DNA of 64,000 bases from Marsupella aquatica (lineage: Eukaryota > Marchantiophyta): assembly GCA_973895155.1 (NCBI GenBank), contig OZ316899.1, positions 16,182,001 through 16,246,000 on the forward strand. The letters run 5' to 3'. Of the stretch, positions 43,430 through 56,064 are shown piece after piece; the first letter of the stretch is position 1, and every line of letters begins with the position of its first letter. The notes beneath the pieces were generated by a model, which was not told where the DNA came from, ran no database searches, and worked only from the letters and a program-made list of their open reading frames with translations. A program made the position numbers and the translations under genes.

Positions 43430-45334
43430 TTACTCTGGAACGTGATGGTCCGACCCATAGCCGGAGTTATCATGGCTGCAGTCCTCCACTGCCTCCTCTA
43501 TTTCTTGGACGTCCGACTTCTCCCTCTCCTCTTCGTCGGTAGGAGCTTCAGGCAATTCTACCTCAGATTCAGAGCTTGAGACTCCCACATACATTCGAAC
43601 ACCTGGCTTGGATTCCGGCCTGATTCTCTCCTCGTCTCCAACAAAGGGGTTTTCTCTTGTGAGCCGGTGTAGGCCTACCTCTGGAGTGGTGTTCTGCATT
43701 GTTGCCGTTGCCGTTGTCGTTGCCGATGCCGATCTCTTTTCTTTCTCCAGTAGTTTCAGCAGACTCTGCATGCCTGGTTGCTGCATCGGCAAGTCCTCCT
43801 TCCTGGGCCTAAACACCTGCTCGATCGTAGGGCTAACAGGTGGTTGAGGCTTCTCTGCTACCGGCCTCGGTTCTGGAGCTTCCTCGGGTGCCCTTACCTG
43901 CAGGGGAAGTACTGGGGCAAAAGTCTGACCTCTGGCATACCGGCACAACAGCGGCATGTGATAGCCAAGCCGCGACACGCTCCCCATGCCGATTACCTGC
44001 TGCTCCTCCTTTAAGATCTTCTTCAATTGGTTGAGGAGGTACCCGTTGTAGTCCCGGCTTGGGTCTGGCCTCTCTGCCAGATAGACCTGTGCCTTGCCGA
44101 TCTCCGCCCTCGGCAAGTTACAATGCATGGTCACCCGCAAGAAGTCGATCATCTCTCCTATGTGCGGGTTGGTGCATGTGTTCCGGAAGAAGCCATTCTT
44201 CGTTGATGGCCCGGGGAACGACCGGAACTCCTTGTCAGGCAAGGTCTTCCTGGTATCAACTTTGGTCTTATTGCCTATCGGCAAGCCAAACACTTCGGCA
44301 ATCACTTTGGGAGTAAGATAGAAATCCTTCCCATATATCCTCGTGCAATTGGTCTCGAGTTCCCATGACCCCACGAATTCTAATAGGTCTGACTCCGGTA
44401 CCTCCGGCTTCAGCCATGGTAATCTTACAAAGGCCTCTAAGCCGGATCCGGCCATGAAGCCTTGGTACTTCTTGGTCTGCATGGCCGTAAAGCATGCATC
44501 CTCCTCCCGTGCAAAATGTAGTTGCACCTCTACCGGTAGGGTTGCCGCCCAGCCCTTCCAGGTGTCATCCCTGGTTGGAATGGCCTTGATGGGATCAACC
44601 TCCTCCTCTTCGGCTTCTCCTTGCCTCCTGCTCTGCTGCTCGGCTGGCTTCTTTGGTGCCGCCGACCTCGTTCTTTTTGCCGGGGTGGCTTCATCGTTGA
44701 CGGCTCCCTTCCTCTTCATCTCTGCTGCCGTGGAGGTTTCTCCTAGCACTGTTGCCTGGGTCCACCTTTCCGTGCTACCCTTCAATTCCCAGTGTATGTC
44801 GTTGCAGTTCTTGATGGCCTCTCGAATGCCGACGATGCTGTCTTTGCAAAATAGAAGATCATCGAGCTGATTGGAAGTAGGAGTCCACAAGAACTCGTCT
44901 TTGATGAGTTCGCCTCCTAAGAAAGCCGTCTTCTACAGCTCGCACAATCGAGCGAGCTCCTGCCGTTCTCGAGCTGCCCTTTCTGATTCCTCGTCCTCGT
45001 AAGTCTTGATGTACTCAGTTGCCCGTTCGAACAGGCATCCCCAAAAATGTGCCGCTTGATTGACGTTGCTCATACCCTCCTTAGGTCGATCGTCAGTATC
45101 TACTCTCTCCCCGAGTGCTTGCCTAAGCAGCTGACAGTAGTTGGCCTCCCGTAGTCGTCTGCCTAGTTCATGCTTGCAAATGAGCCACCATCTCCTGCAA
45201 GCGCTCCTTACCCCTCTCCTCTTCAGGTCCTTCCTCCCGTTGATCCTTCCTAGCCGCCGACGCTTAACGCGCCCTAACCCTAATCGAGTTTTCACCCCCA
45301 GCGTCCTTACCTCCAGCCTCGGCCCGGGTTCCAT
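43430..45334 (-). CDS. C1 gag-like protein
   Basis: The main frame is 44890-43430 (486 codons), preceded out of phase by 45334-44933. In order: a helical N-terminus (MSNVNQAAHFWGCLFERATEYI), a Lys/Arg nuclear-type tract (PAKRTRSAAPKKP), then a conserved domain with YQGFMAGSGLEAFVRLPWL, YGKDFYLTPKVIAEVFGLP, SFPGPSTKNGFFRNTC and LPRAEIGKAQVYLAERPD, and a Pro- and acidic-rich tail. Element E has the same order (IFGLPEGD; SFPSKGSVDNGFMMRTC). This FGLP domain recurs in non-autonomous plant retroelement proteins. A nucleocapsid-like role is inferred, and no zinc knuckle is present. Confidence 0.6.
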
Positions 45335-45449
45335 GGTTGCCCCTAATTGTTTATATTTTCCTTGTTTTGTCCCTATACTAAGGTGTTTCTAGGGTGCCTT
45401 CCTGCTTTACCCACTTAACTGGCCGAGTGATTCCTGTCTAGGCATCACA

Positions 45450-47397
45450 CCTCCTCAAGAAACTCAAACCCAAAGCCTTCAGACTCGGCCTTAGGCACTC
45501 CACTTTCCAGAAACTCGAAGTCAAACCACTTTCAAAACTCAAGTCCAACGGATGCGCCTGGACGAGTGCCTTGTCTTCAAATTCACTCAAGTCGGAACTT
45601 GAGTCCATTCCCTTCTTGGTCCTCCTCTTGAAGATCTTCACCCTTTTCCCTGCGTAAGGTACTTGGTGAACTGTTCTATCCAACTCCCGAATAGTGTAAG
45701 TCGCATTCGCATGAACAGCAACCACCACATACGGACCTTGCCACCTTCGAGCAAACTTGTTTCGGCTCAAGTGTTGCTCGTCCAACTTACTTTCGTAAAC
45801 CAGAACCCAATCCCCTTCCTTAACCAAGACAGACCTCAACCGATGAGTCCTATCAAACCTGCCCTTGTTCCTTAACCTCGCCATCTTCAATTGCTTCCGA
45901 GCCACCTCAATCTTCGCGGGTAACAAGTTGAAGTGTTCGATCCTTCGAGCCAGCAACTCCTCTCTTGAAACTTCATCTTTCCATCCAATCAGTCGCCAGC
46001 TGCAAACATCTTCCTTGAGTGGCATCATCGGCAAGTGCCCAGTAAGTAGCTCAGCTGCAACGTATCCGGTCACTGAGCTACAAGTCATCCGATCCGCTAA
46101 CAGAGCAAGTGGAAGGAGACTCGACCACCTGCCCAAGTCCCCATCACAAGCCTTAGCCAAAGCGCCCACAATCTGGATGTGCCCCCTTTCAGATTTCCCA
46201 TTGCCTTCCGGATTGTAACTCAAAGTCAACTTCAGTTTGATGCGGTATTGGTCAAAAAACTCTTGCGCTTCCTTGGAGCTGAGCTCCCCCCTATCAGCTC
46301 TGATCCTTGTAAAGCACCCATGCCTCGCAATGATATCCTCAAGTATGAACTGGCAAACGGCAGCAGTAGTGTTCGAAACCAACGCCTCCCTTCCACATAA
46401 GAAGACAAGTCTTCTCTCGCCAAAACCAAGTATCTCGCCCCATTGCTCTCTCTCGGCATGTACACTACATCAACAGCCCATTGAAAGTGTAGAGCCACGG
46501 GGTAAGTCGGAACCAATCCATCCCTATGTCGGATCCTCGAGTAAAACTGGCAAATCTCGTAAGTCTCGACATAGTCTCGAACGGCCAAGTATAAACCTGG
46601 CCACCAGTACAGCTTCCGAACCCTCTCGTAAGTCGAATGCACCCCTTTGTGCCCAGCCATGTCAGCATCATGGCTCTCTTTGAGAATTTGGTCTTTCTCA
46701 TCCTTAGTATCCACAACCCTCTGCAACAATTGACTTGGGTCCTTACGCCTTCGCCACAAGTAGCCCTCCCTCAATAGGAACTTGTAAGATCTCTTCCGGA
46801 TCTTGACGAACTCCTGGTAACTCCACTCTGGTTGCTTCTCCAAAGTGCTAATGTAACGCCCAATATCCAGCAACTCTCCCGAGTAGAGTTCTTCCTTGAA
46901 CTCTAGAATTCCAACACTTTTGGTTCCGGTCACCTCGCCAACTCTAGTTGCTACCTCATTTCCAAATCTTGCCCTTGACAGCATGTCGGCAATCGGATTA
47001 TCCTTTCCCGCAATGTGACTTAGCTCAGGGTTGAACATCCGAATGAAAGCGATCCACCTGAGCATCGCTATGTCAGGCATGTCACAATTCGCAATCGCGA
47101 TTGGCAATCAGTCTCAACCACCACCGGCGCCCCAATCAAATAGTTCCTCTCCTGATGGAGTGCCACCTTGGGACCCCAAAGCTCCCTCTTAACTTGGGCA
47201 TATCTCCTTTGCCTTTCTGTAAAAAAAATTGCCCCAAATCTGATTGCATACCTTTCCCCATTCTCGTCATCTTGCCCAACAGCCCACCCGGCTGCGAACG
47301 GACTCGCATCAACAGTCATGATCAGTGGTCGCCCGCTCTCATAGTCCGCAGCTCGGAGAACTGGCAGGCTCATGAGAGCGCTCTTAAGCTTAGCCAT
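45450..47397 (-). pseudogene. Element B pol remnant: RNase H and integrase
   Basis: From 47397: RNase H with RPLIMTVDASPFAAGWAVGQ, IRFGAIFFTERQRRYAQVKR and ELWGPKVAL, then (after a shift) MLRWIAFIRMFNPELSHIAG and NPIADMLSR, then the integrase zinc region, and a core with RHGCFTRIRADRGELSS, FDQYRIKLKLTLSYNPEGNG and KSERGH, followed by a DRTHRLRS..KEGDWVLVYESKLD C-terminus. The style (DASPFAAGW; ERQRRY) is that of a gypsy lineage different from the chromovirus A. No chromodomain is seen. It is cut at 45450 by C1 and resumes for about 19 codons at 39389. Confidence 0.85.
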
Positions 47398-47698
47398 TGC
47401 TTCACTATGCTTGGGTAGCCATCTCTACTTAACCTTTTTCCTCAACAGCTCATAGAGTGGGTCCGCCAGGTGCGAGAAGTGAGGGATCCAGATCTTGTAA
47501 AAGACACAAGCACCAAGAAACCTTCAAACTTCCGGCGCCAATTCACAATCCTTCATCTCGCTAATAGCTCTCACCTTATCCATGTTTGGCTTCCTTCCAT
47601 AAGATCCGCACATTTGAGTGGCTCTTCCTCTCCATTATCCATCGTGTTTTCCCCTTCACAAGGAGCTAAGGACCGAGCACTCCGCCGATCCACTCTTT
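47398..47698 (-). pseudogene. Remnant of the reverse transcriptase connection in element B
   Basis: Only the last part of the RT region is left (APEVRRFLG..., then a WIPHFSHLADPLYELLRKKV segment). The palm with the YxDD motif is absent between the protease and this point, which implies an internal deletion. Confidence 0.6.
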
Positions 47699-50166
47699 TC
47701 AGCAAAGTGCCAAGTTGTTTTCCGGACCTGGACCAGAGTCGGCACTCTCAGTCCTCAACCCTTTCCTATTCCTCTCGTTTCCAGGTAAAACAGCCGGAAA
47801 TTGAACCACCTTTTTCCCATCTTTGCTCCGAACTTTCACCATGAAGGTAGTATCATCCAGAACCTTCGTCTCCATCCTCCATTCAGTGATGAAATGCATG
47901 CCCAGTATTACCGAAAACGACAAGTGCTCATGAACAAAAATGTTACAAGCCTGCTTGACATTCCCGAACTTCACCAGCACATTCGGACATCCGCCCCAAA
48001 GATAGTCCTTCATTGAACTCACCGAGTTCACACTCCAAAGCAACTCATTGTCCACCGGCCAATTCCCCTTTTGAAACACCTTTGGATCCATCAAGTTGAT
48101 CTCCGAGCCAGTATCAATTAGCGCCCGCACCTTGCCTTCCATTCCTTCCAACTGGCACTCGCTCTCCGGACTTGCTCGAGCCCAGTATCCATCTCGGTAA
48201 GCATAACCGTTTCCTTTCATTGAGCCCATGACATGAATGGTCCTCGACTGCGCGGTAATGCTTTCCCGTTCTCCCCCTTCGGTCGCGTCCCTGTTTGCCA
48301 CAGACTCAGCTTTGCTTCCGGTTCCCATGAGCTCCTCTTCCGCATCAAAGAACTCATCGTCCAAGTTCATGAGCTCCTCTTCAAGGGACTTGACCCTCTT
48401 CGGTTCCCCCAAGTCTGACTCTTCGGGGCCAGCAAGCTTACTACCTGAACCCATGGACACCCCAACAGTGTAAGTTTGGAAACTCCCAATTTCCGTCTCG
48501 CCAACCTCCCCCATCAAGGTGTGAGGGCCCTCTTTGTAAATCCGTTTCCTCTTTGGATCTCCCAAGATCGCTTCCTGGATCTCCCGCCTCATACTGCCAA
48601 AGAACTCGGCTTTGGTAAACCCTTGAGCCTGTTGGCTCCAAAACTTCTCAGCTACAACCTCCGGGTACATGGCCTGGTCCACGTCCCTGCCAAGCACCCA
48701 GCCCGGGTCCTTCCTGATCGGTTTCCCTTTCTCCGGCTCTTTCTTGCTCATTTCCTCTTCTTCGAACCTAACCCTCCTTTCCTTGTCTCGTGTATCCCGC
48801 CTCTCTCGTTCCCCTGATTGAGACGGAGTGTCATCCTCGTCGGTTTTCTTCCTTTTTGACTTGACCAAGGCATCCCAACTAGCCCCAACCTCAACCGTTA
48901 TCGCATTGATCAGCACCGGGTCACTCCATCCGGATCTCTCTCGCACCAGATCCGCCAAGCGCTTGTAAAATTTGTCCGTTTCCGTCACGGGGCCATCCAA
49001 CTCCACATTGTAAACATTTGCTTCCAGGTGCAAAGAGGACGCCTCTTTGACTCGCTTCCCAACTCGCTTCTCAGCCAAAGCCTTCATGCCTCCCTTGTTG
49101 GAGTTGAATGGAATTGGCTCCTTAGTATCGGCAAACGATATCTTTTTTTGACCAACTTCACTGACAAACTTGATCAGCCTTTTATCCGCAACTTCCCTCA
49201 GGTCCAGGCACTCCCGTTTGTCATGCTCTTTGCTGTCGCACCACATGCATGGCCAACTCTGCATCTCTCGCTTCCTCTCGGGAGCACTCGCAACCCTCAG
49301 TTTTGGATTCTTGACCGCATGTGCCGCCAAGATCTTCAGGTTGTGCATCATTTCTGCAAGATCATCCATCGATGGTTTGATCTCATCCTTCGCTGGTTCT
49401 CGCTTCCCTTTCCTCAATATCGGTTCCGGCGGCCTTAGGTCAAGAGTGGTAGCCTCCTTGTCTAGCTCTCACCGCCGGTGTCGATTACTCACTTTTGACA
49501 CCGCTTTCTCAACTTGGTTCCAGTCGCTAGACAAGATAACTCTCAAAGTTTCCAGCAGCTCCATTGCGTTCTCAAGCTCCTCTCGAAGGTCCTCATCGGC
49601 TGCCCTCAAGAAGAGCGTCGAGCGCTGCAACTCGATGATTCCCACATCCCGCTTCGGTAATTGAGACACCCTTCTCTTGAACTCCCTTAGGAGCTCTTGC
49701 GGTCCCTTCAGCTTCTTGTTCCTGTCATTCACCCAATCCAAGAAGGTAGCCTGCGTGACCCGATCAGCATCCTCCGCTTGGAACTCCTCTTTCATCTTCT
49801 GATCGAAGTCATCCTAGCCCTCAACTGACTCAACAATGGTCCACACCTTCCAACTCAACTCCTTCTCAACCAGCACCATGAACTCTTTCACAACCGTCCC
49901 TTCGTCCAACTTGTAGACAGTTGCTTTTGTCAAGTAAGACTTAAGGTAGCTTGTCACATTTCTCCCATCGAATTGCCCATTCTCTTTCAGAACCTCTTGG
50001 AGACACCGAGTAGTTCTATTCGCTTCCCTGTTCGCCCTTTCTGACTCAAGCTCTTCCTTCCTTATGGTTCTCATCATTGACATGACGATGCTCGATATCC
50101 GATCAACTTTGTCATAGTCACCCATCTCATCCAATCGCCCCAAGGAATCCCCAGTATGGTCGCCAA
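47699..50166 (-). pseudogene. Element B gag and protease
   Basis: Frames from about 50166 to 49814, 49795 to 49469 and 49417 to 47699 line up with single stops between them. Gag: charged helices (EELESERANREANRTTRC), then a CCHC zinc knuckle (CMWCDSKEHDKREC) near 49220. Protease: VRALIDTGSEINLMDPKVF near 48110, with the catalytic DTG and a later SVILGMHFITEWR. The last frame alone is 572 codons. Retroviral-like aspartic proteases cut the polyprotein. Two TAG stops in gag should block it. Confidence 0.85.
50147..50166 (-). other. Primer-binding site of element B
   Basis: Directly after the 5' LTR on the minus strand: TTGGCGACCATACTGGGGAT, of the TTGGCGCC...GGGG type found in many plant gypsy elements, where a tRNA 3' end primes DNA synthesis. 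The primer tRNA was not identified. Confidence 0.6.
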
Positions 50167-50995
50167 TGTCGCGAGGACTTAAAATTAGGGGCTCCTCGAG
50201 CAAACTACGTGTTTCTGGCGCGATCGGGACAGGTGACAAGCACTTTTCGGAGCAAACTCTCACTCCTTTATATTTTTTACTTTTCTCACAAAGGTTACAA
50301 TAGGTGCCCTCGAGTAAGCTTGCCCGCAAGAGTCTGGTAGCTGGCCCTACGGCGGGCCGCTACCTCTAACTTGTTGAGTAGAACTCCTCGAGTGACTAAC
50401 TACTCAAAATCTGACAGAAAAACTATCCTCCTTAGCTCACAAAACCAAAAACTCGACTAGCTACTCCACTAGTCTAAAACAACTCGCACAGAACTTGGGC
50501 CTGGACCAACGAGGCTCCAAACTCGAGAAATCCTCACCTGGATCGACAAGACTCCAAACTTGAGAAATCCCCGCCTGGATCAACGAGACTCCAGACTCGA
50601 GAAATTCCCCGCTTGGATCGAAAACTCACTAAGAACTCCAAAACCGCCGCACAACAGTCGAGTTCCGCAGAACGGAGCAAAACTCACAGAACGCAACTCA
50701 ACAGATCTCAATAGACAACCGCCAACCTCAATGAACCGAGGCTCAAGTCTTAAGTAGCATCAGAAACCCAACCACCCAGCCTGAGCCAGCTGCCAGCAGC
50801 GAGGCTCATCCAAACTCCAAGCCTGGTGACTCACCCAAACACCAAACCTGGTGGCGACGAGTCACCCAATCACCAAACCTCAATCCAACCAACCAAGCAG
50901 CCCCTCTGAGTCAGCATGTACGCAACCCAACTAGGAGGCCTCGCCCATCATCTCCTATAAAAGCCATTCCTGAGCCAAAATCTTTTGGCACGACA
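50167..50995 (-). repeat. 5' LTR of element B
   Basis: 829 bp, TGTCG ... CGACA. On the minus strand it contains AAATATAAAGG near 50270 as a possible TATA element. Confidence 0.95.
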
Positions 50996-51280
50996 ACGCC
51001 TACTATGCGCGATAGGATCCGGGTTGGAGACTAGATGTTTAGGGACCAAAGTTGGTCTGGGGGTGGCAGGTTTCCAGAAGCATATATGAGGGGAGTGGTG
51101 TCTCCCTGGAGGCCAAGGGCGAGCCGAAGTCGTGAGCCACGGCGGTCGCAACACTAAGGGAAAGCGCCAAATGGAAATGACGATATCTTCCCAACGGGAA
51201 GTCCGTTGGAGGACTTCTTGGGTGCGTTGGGAAGCTCTTGAGGAGGGCTACGTCTTCCTGAGCTAAGATGGTTCTAGGGG
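50996..51280 (+). repeat. 3' LTR of element A copy 2, second part
   Basis: Continues the LTR interrupted at 38457 (ACGCCTACTATGCGCGATAG; compare 32596). It keeps the CATATATGAGGGG block at 51083. It is cut at 51280 by element E. Confidence 0.9.
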
Positions 51281-51753
51281 TGTGATGCTGCCGGTATGGT
51301 GGGTAATGAGTGATTTGGCCTAACGACGCTTAGCACGCGCGTTAGGGGTATCTTAGGCCATAATTATTAGCATAACGATAGTATTTAGGTAGCCATTATG
51401 AGTAGGAAATCATTAGTCAATAAGGGGCGTTCGTGTTTGGGCTGGCGGCGGGTCGCCATTCGCACGCTCGGGTTGTGAGCGTGTAATGGGCCCTCACCTT
51501 TCCCCCTCGGGACTGTATAACAAACTTCGGGAGGCGGCCACTGACACGAGCTGACCCGGACCAGCGGAGTGGCCAGTACACTGCAAGCGTGAAAGGCTCG
51601 GCCTATAAGCAACGAGGAGGTGTTGGGCGATCGATGAGCTTCCAGGGTATAAAAAGGGGACCGATCCTTTGCAGTGCACCAGTTCTTCAGTCCACGCGCC
51701 AACTTTGACCCTAGTTCTCTCGCTTATCCTTAGTCACCTTCTATCTCCTCTAA
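51281..51753 (+). promoter_or_regulatory. Element E leader with TATA box
   Basis: The region holds a strong TATA box (TATAAAAA, 51648-51655) about 100 bases before the first ATG of the gag-like frame. It is the best promoter candidate of the right-hand stack. Confidence 0.6.
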
Positions 51754-52657
51754 ATGTCACACACAATCCTTTCCAGTTCGGCCATACAATTCTGGACGCA
51801 GTTCCTATCTATTGGAGGGCACTTGGCCGACTCATTGAAACACGCCAACCCACGCCGATACAAAATTGAACGCGAATACGAGAGAGCCATCAGCCTAGCA
51901 GGCCTCCACTACTATCTCCTTAACTTTGATTACCCGTCCCAAAGCAAGCTTTACTGACCCAAAGAGATATCAGGGTACTTCTTCAACGGAGGCAAATATA
52001 TCGGCTTCTAGGAGGTATTGCTTTGGCTTCTGGACGAGGTCTTCAATATCTTGGGCACGATCAACTTACCGCTCTTCAATATCCCATTACCCCTATTCAG
52101 GCGGCCCAGAGGAGCAAACACTTAGGGAGCCGGGACTACATCGCCCCCTCCCCAGGCCCGGACCCGAGTAGCGGTTCCAGCGGACAACATGGTGACCGTA
52201 GCCGCCCCGGCCCCAATACTAACGGTGGTGGCACTACCTATACCCGATTGAGAGGATGGGGAGGTGTCACCCTCCCCGAGCTAGTCTCGGGGAAAGAAGA
52301 GGAAGGAACCCGCAGCTGTATCCGGGTTACCCATGGCCACGGTAGTCGCGGCCAAGTTGACAATGCACCGCATGGGGGAGAACATGCATAAGAACATCCT
52401 CCACCCCAAACATGCGGTGTACTTGAAGACTCAGAGTTTCGAGCACCTTGCCTCTCTCCCCTGAAACACTTGCAGGTACTACGGGGAGGACATGACGGAG
52501 TTTGTCAAGAATTATGATGATGTCCGTCAGCATACTTGGCTGCGGGGGAGGAATATGTCCCTCATAGAAGAGCGGCTCAGGATGATCTTCGGGCTACCCG
52601 AGGGTGATCACCGGGTCAGATCATGGGCTCCCGGGGGCAAAGGAGCCAAGTACCAAT
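51754..52657 (+). pseudogene. Element E gag-like protein, first part
   Basis: Frames change several times: MSHTILSSSAIQFWTQFLSI from 51754, a Pro/Ser-rich middle (SPGPDPSSGSSGQ), then YYGEDMTEFVKNYDDVRQHT and ERLRMIFGLPEGD near 52480-52600, matching the C1 gag-like domain. It ends at the G insertion in AKYQ and continues at 61458 (SLSFPSKGSVDNGFMMRTC). Confidence 0.6.
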
Positions 52658-53388
52658 TGTGAGATAAGGATGTTTATGAAAGAAGGGTTAACTAACCATA
52701 AATTTTAGAATTTTTACGTTTAAGATCTCAAATGAGGCTGAAGAGGGACCTGAAGACTACTTTGAAGTGGTATGAGACTTTCAAGCCCATCTGAGGTCAA
52801 CCCGGATTGATATTAGAGAAGGAGGATCGACCTGGAACTTTTTACTATAAGCCGTGATGAGATATAAAAGCTTATACCGTGACTCTACTGAACAACAGCT
52901 GTCCATTGCCAAAGTTTTTAAAACCATAACTCAAACACAGGCACGACCACAGCAAAATCCGGATATAAGGAAGGAGAGTCGATCCGGCCTCTCACACCTC
53001 TCAAAGCCAAACTTAGTAGGTTTTGAGCTCCCGAGCGCATTAGGCTATTTAAGCAGTAGAGTGAGGAGGCTCTACCCTTTTGGTAGAGGATCTTGGGTCC
53101 GGATTATAGGACCAATCTTGCATTGCATGATGAGAGCCTGGATATGAGGGTACTGACTGATTCGTTGTGAGGGGAATGCCTACTCCACCGTTGGAAGTGA
53201 AGACAGGAAGTTTAAGATCCTGATTGTGGATACATCGGTTGTGAGAAGGGAGGCCAGGTCGACCCGGATATTTCTACCAGTGGTCGACACCGAAGAGATT
53301 GAACATTCTAAAGCCGCATCATTGTAGAGCTCGCCATAGAGGAGCCAGACCATTTACCAAAAATCAATTTGCTACTTCCAGAAATCCT
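52658..53388. other. Left non-coding part of element G
   Basis: A short plus-strand frame at 52854-53147 has no recognised motif. Several decayed frames lead into the G gene. No gene can be supported with confidence. Confidence 0.4.
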
Positions 53389-53804
53389 ATGGAGCAAGGG
53401 GCGGATCCAGCCGGAATGTCCACTTCTCGCGTTTCTAAGGGGCATTCAACCTCAACATCACCTGCACCCACTCCGGTTAAAGCCCCTGTGAGACGATCAA
53501 AGAGAAAGGAGGTCCCCATTGCCATGAAAATTATGAGGCCAGCTATTCCGGACAGTGAAGCTGAGAAGGTCAAATTGAGGGAGTCTTTGCTCAGGATGGG
53601 CTGTGAGTCTCTGATGGAGCTACCCTGGAGTTATCAAAGCGAAGATATGATCAGAGAGATCTAATCCAAGGAGTGTCCGGCTGAGTTTAAGGATACCTCC
53701 AGAGGCCGACCTGAGCGATGGACTCAGATGATGGTTGCAGGAGCTTTTGTATTGGAAGATGAAGGAGAAGGTCCAGTGGGGAGAGCTGTAAATCTAATCC
53801 TTCC

Positions 53805-54705
53805 TGTGGTGCGTCCCATGGCTCCCTAAACCCCAGAAACCCCCTTCACAAGCCGATTCCCGCAGGTTTCGCGCTTGGCGAGGCCGTTTTCGCGGCTTAG
53901 TGGCATGGGACGCTGCTAACCTCCGTCTACTACTACTATTAACATTTTACACACATATACTGGACAAATCCTTCATCGGGTCATGAGATACGTAGCCGGC
54001 CTAATCTAGGCCTTCCCTTGTCTTCCCCTCCTTCTTGTTAGGTATTTGGATTCCGCCGCCGGAATGATCCCCAATAGGCTTAGTTAAGCCGCTAAGACCT
54101 CTCTCAGCTCGACACATCCAACTCTCACTCCCTTGCTTACTTTCCTTCATCTATTAGTTGATGTGGGCACTCTTCACACAAGTTAATGCGACACACAAAT
54201 AGCAAAATGACTCCTTCTGACTGAGTCATACCATGCACTTGCCATACAAACAGTACATCTCATACACAAGCTCTGCGAACTAAGCCGTGAGGCCAACTCT
54301 ATTCAGCTCTTAGGCATGAGGAAACATGAATATACACAAGGGTCATTGTATGACTAACCGAGAGCTTCTCTTACTACTTGATCCCAGCCCGGCTGGTGCA
54401 ACTAAAAACTTGCTAAAGAAGAGGCCCTGAGCTCCCCGCTGCCCAGGTACTTATCCTGGTAGTGGATCCGCCTAATTCTTTGCAGCGTAAACCTAATCTA
54501 CCTAACTGAATCTACCTATGTATAGCGAGGCAGGAGTACAAGTGTTGCTCTTACCAGTGGAACCGCAATCCCACTAAGCTAAGTGTCAGGGCCGCCTCCT
54601 GGTCCTGATCCTAATCCTAAACTTAGAGATCTGAGCCCGCCCTGCCCACTCACGCCTCCTCCCTCCATGTCCGCCCTCCTTGAAAGGAGCGGCCCTCCAC
54701 CACCG
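53805..54705. other. Non-coding 3' part of C2
   Basis: Matches 39390-40451 of C1. It keeps the inverted pair GCGTCCCATG / CATGGGACGC near 53811 and 53904 that could form a terminal stem-loop. No ORF. Confidence 0.5.
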
Positions 54706-56064
54706 TCATGGCAGCGGTGTCTGTCCCTCAGTGGACGCCCCCAATGCTTCCTCCTCAGCCACTGCCGTAGGTTCGTTCTCTGACAGATTACCTGTCCTTG
54801 ACTGAGTCAACTCTCCATCGGCCTGACTGGGTCCACCCCCGGCATCGGCTACAGTATCGGCTTCAACATCAGCCTCGGCTACGGCCTCCCCTGCACACTT
54901 AAGTGGCAGATTGGGTACCTCGGCTTTACCGAGTATCCTGGCCTTGGCTTTGTCATCCCCTTCTAAGGTAGTTGGATCCTCTACCGTAATCCTGCCTGAG
55001 GTCGGTGCTGGGTTTACCTCCATGGTCACCACGGCCTGTGGAGCCGTATTACTCCTTAACCTTGAAGGTTTCCGTTTCTTCTTCTTTTCTGGTTTGGCAG
55101 CTGGCCCCTTCCCCTTCTCACTTACTTCCAGCACTGGTGCAAATGGCGCGGTTTGTCCTTCGGCCAGTACCACTCCTGGTAACTTAGTGGCCTCAATTTG
55201 AGTTGGCCTTGATGAAGCCAAGCACTTAAATACTGCGACTTGTTTCTTCAGTCGCTCCGTTTGGTTGTCGGCTCGTCGTTGTAAGTTCTCTAGCTTCCGC
55301 GTGCTTTCCTCCAACTCCTCCTGCACTTCGTCCAGGTCCTTGCGCGCCTCCTCTAGCTCCTTCTGGGCTTCCTCCAATTCCTTTTTAAACGCAGCTCTCT
55401 CCTCCTGGGTCGCTCTTAACTCCTTGTCGAGCTTTGCAATGATGACAGACTCCATCTGGTTCATCTTGGCGTAAGTCTGATCGAGCATATTGTCCTTCTC
55501 ACGCAGGTCGGCTTTGAAGCTGGCCGTCAGGGACGCAAGCTCCTGCTGCAGCGCAATAATCCCTTGATAGGATTTCCCTAACTCGGCCTCCTTCTCAAGG
55601 GCTCCGTGGATAACCTCGAGCTCCCCCTTCAATGCCCTTTCCCTTCTCTGGGTCTCCGCCATGGCCCGGTTGTTGGCCGTTATGTGGGCCTCCTCTGCAT
55701 CCCTCAGCTCTCGCTTCCACTTCTCCCGCTCCTTGATTGCATCGGCCAACTCTCCTTGGGTTCGAGTCAGTTTATTCTCGATAATCCGATTATCAGACTA
55801 TGCGGTATCCAATTGGCCCTGCATGATATTTAGCTCATGCCGCTTAATCCGCAGCTCATCTTGGGCTTTCTTGGCCGCCCCCAGGTCTTTGATTTCGGCT
55901 TCTCTTGCCCTAAGCCGACGGATGACCTCGTCCTTCTTGCTTCTTTCCAAAGCCACCGCTTCTTCTAATTGGCGCTTCTCCAACATCTCCCTCTGGAAAA
56001 GGGTCCTTGCTCCAACTCCTCCCCAAAGATGCTGAGCGCCAGCTCTCCAGACATTTCCCCGCAC
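54706..56064 (-). pseudogene. C2 coiled-coil protein
   Basis: Frames 56064-55798 and 55749-54706 are in the same phase, separated by a TAG at 55798 that corresponds to CAG in C1. Long coiled coil (EEAQKELEEARKDLDEVQEE), then KPEKKKKRKPSRLRS and an acidic Ala-rich tail. It is about 80 per cent alike to the C1 protein by eye. Confidence 0.6.

Larger units (their letters stand above)
39390..45449 (-). mobile_element. Element C1: TG...CA-ended element without visible LTRs
   Basis: Exact 5-bp duplication CCTCC (39385-39389 and 45450-45454). Ends are TGTGGTGC and, inverted, TGTGATGC. Removing it restores the reading frame of the element B integrase C-terminus. It is 6,060 bp including nested D, so about 4.7 kb on its own, the same as C2. 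It has two minus-strand ORFs, a gag-like one and a coiled-coil one, and no enzyme. No direct repeat between its two ends could be found, so it is not an ordinary LTR element. Confidence 0.85.
38458..50995 (-). mobile_element. Element B: Ty3/gypsy retrotransposon with two 829-bp LTRs
   Basis: Bounded by ACGC on both sides (38454-38457 and 50996-50999), a 4-bp target duplication inside the element A LTR. Both LTRs start TGTCG, end CGACA and are 829 bp long. Minus-strand order: 5' LTR (50167-50995), primer-binding site, gag, protease, RNase H, integrase, element C1 (nested), polypurine tract, 3' LTR. Most of the reverse transcriptase is missing, so the copy could only have moved with help. LTRs differ at a few per cent of positions by eye, which suggests a fairly recent insertion. 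Confidence 0.93.

Noticed and set aside
51385-51702. Minus-strand ORF in the E leader
   Set aside because: It overlaps the TATA-containing leader on the opposite strand, has no motif and no counterpart in C.
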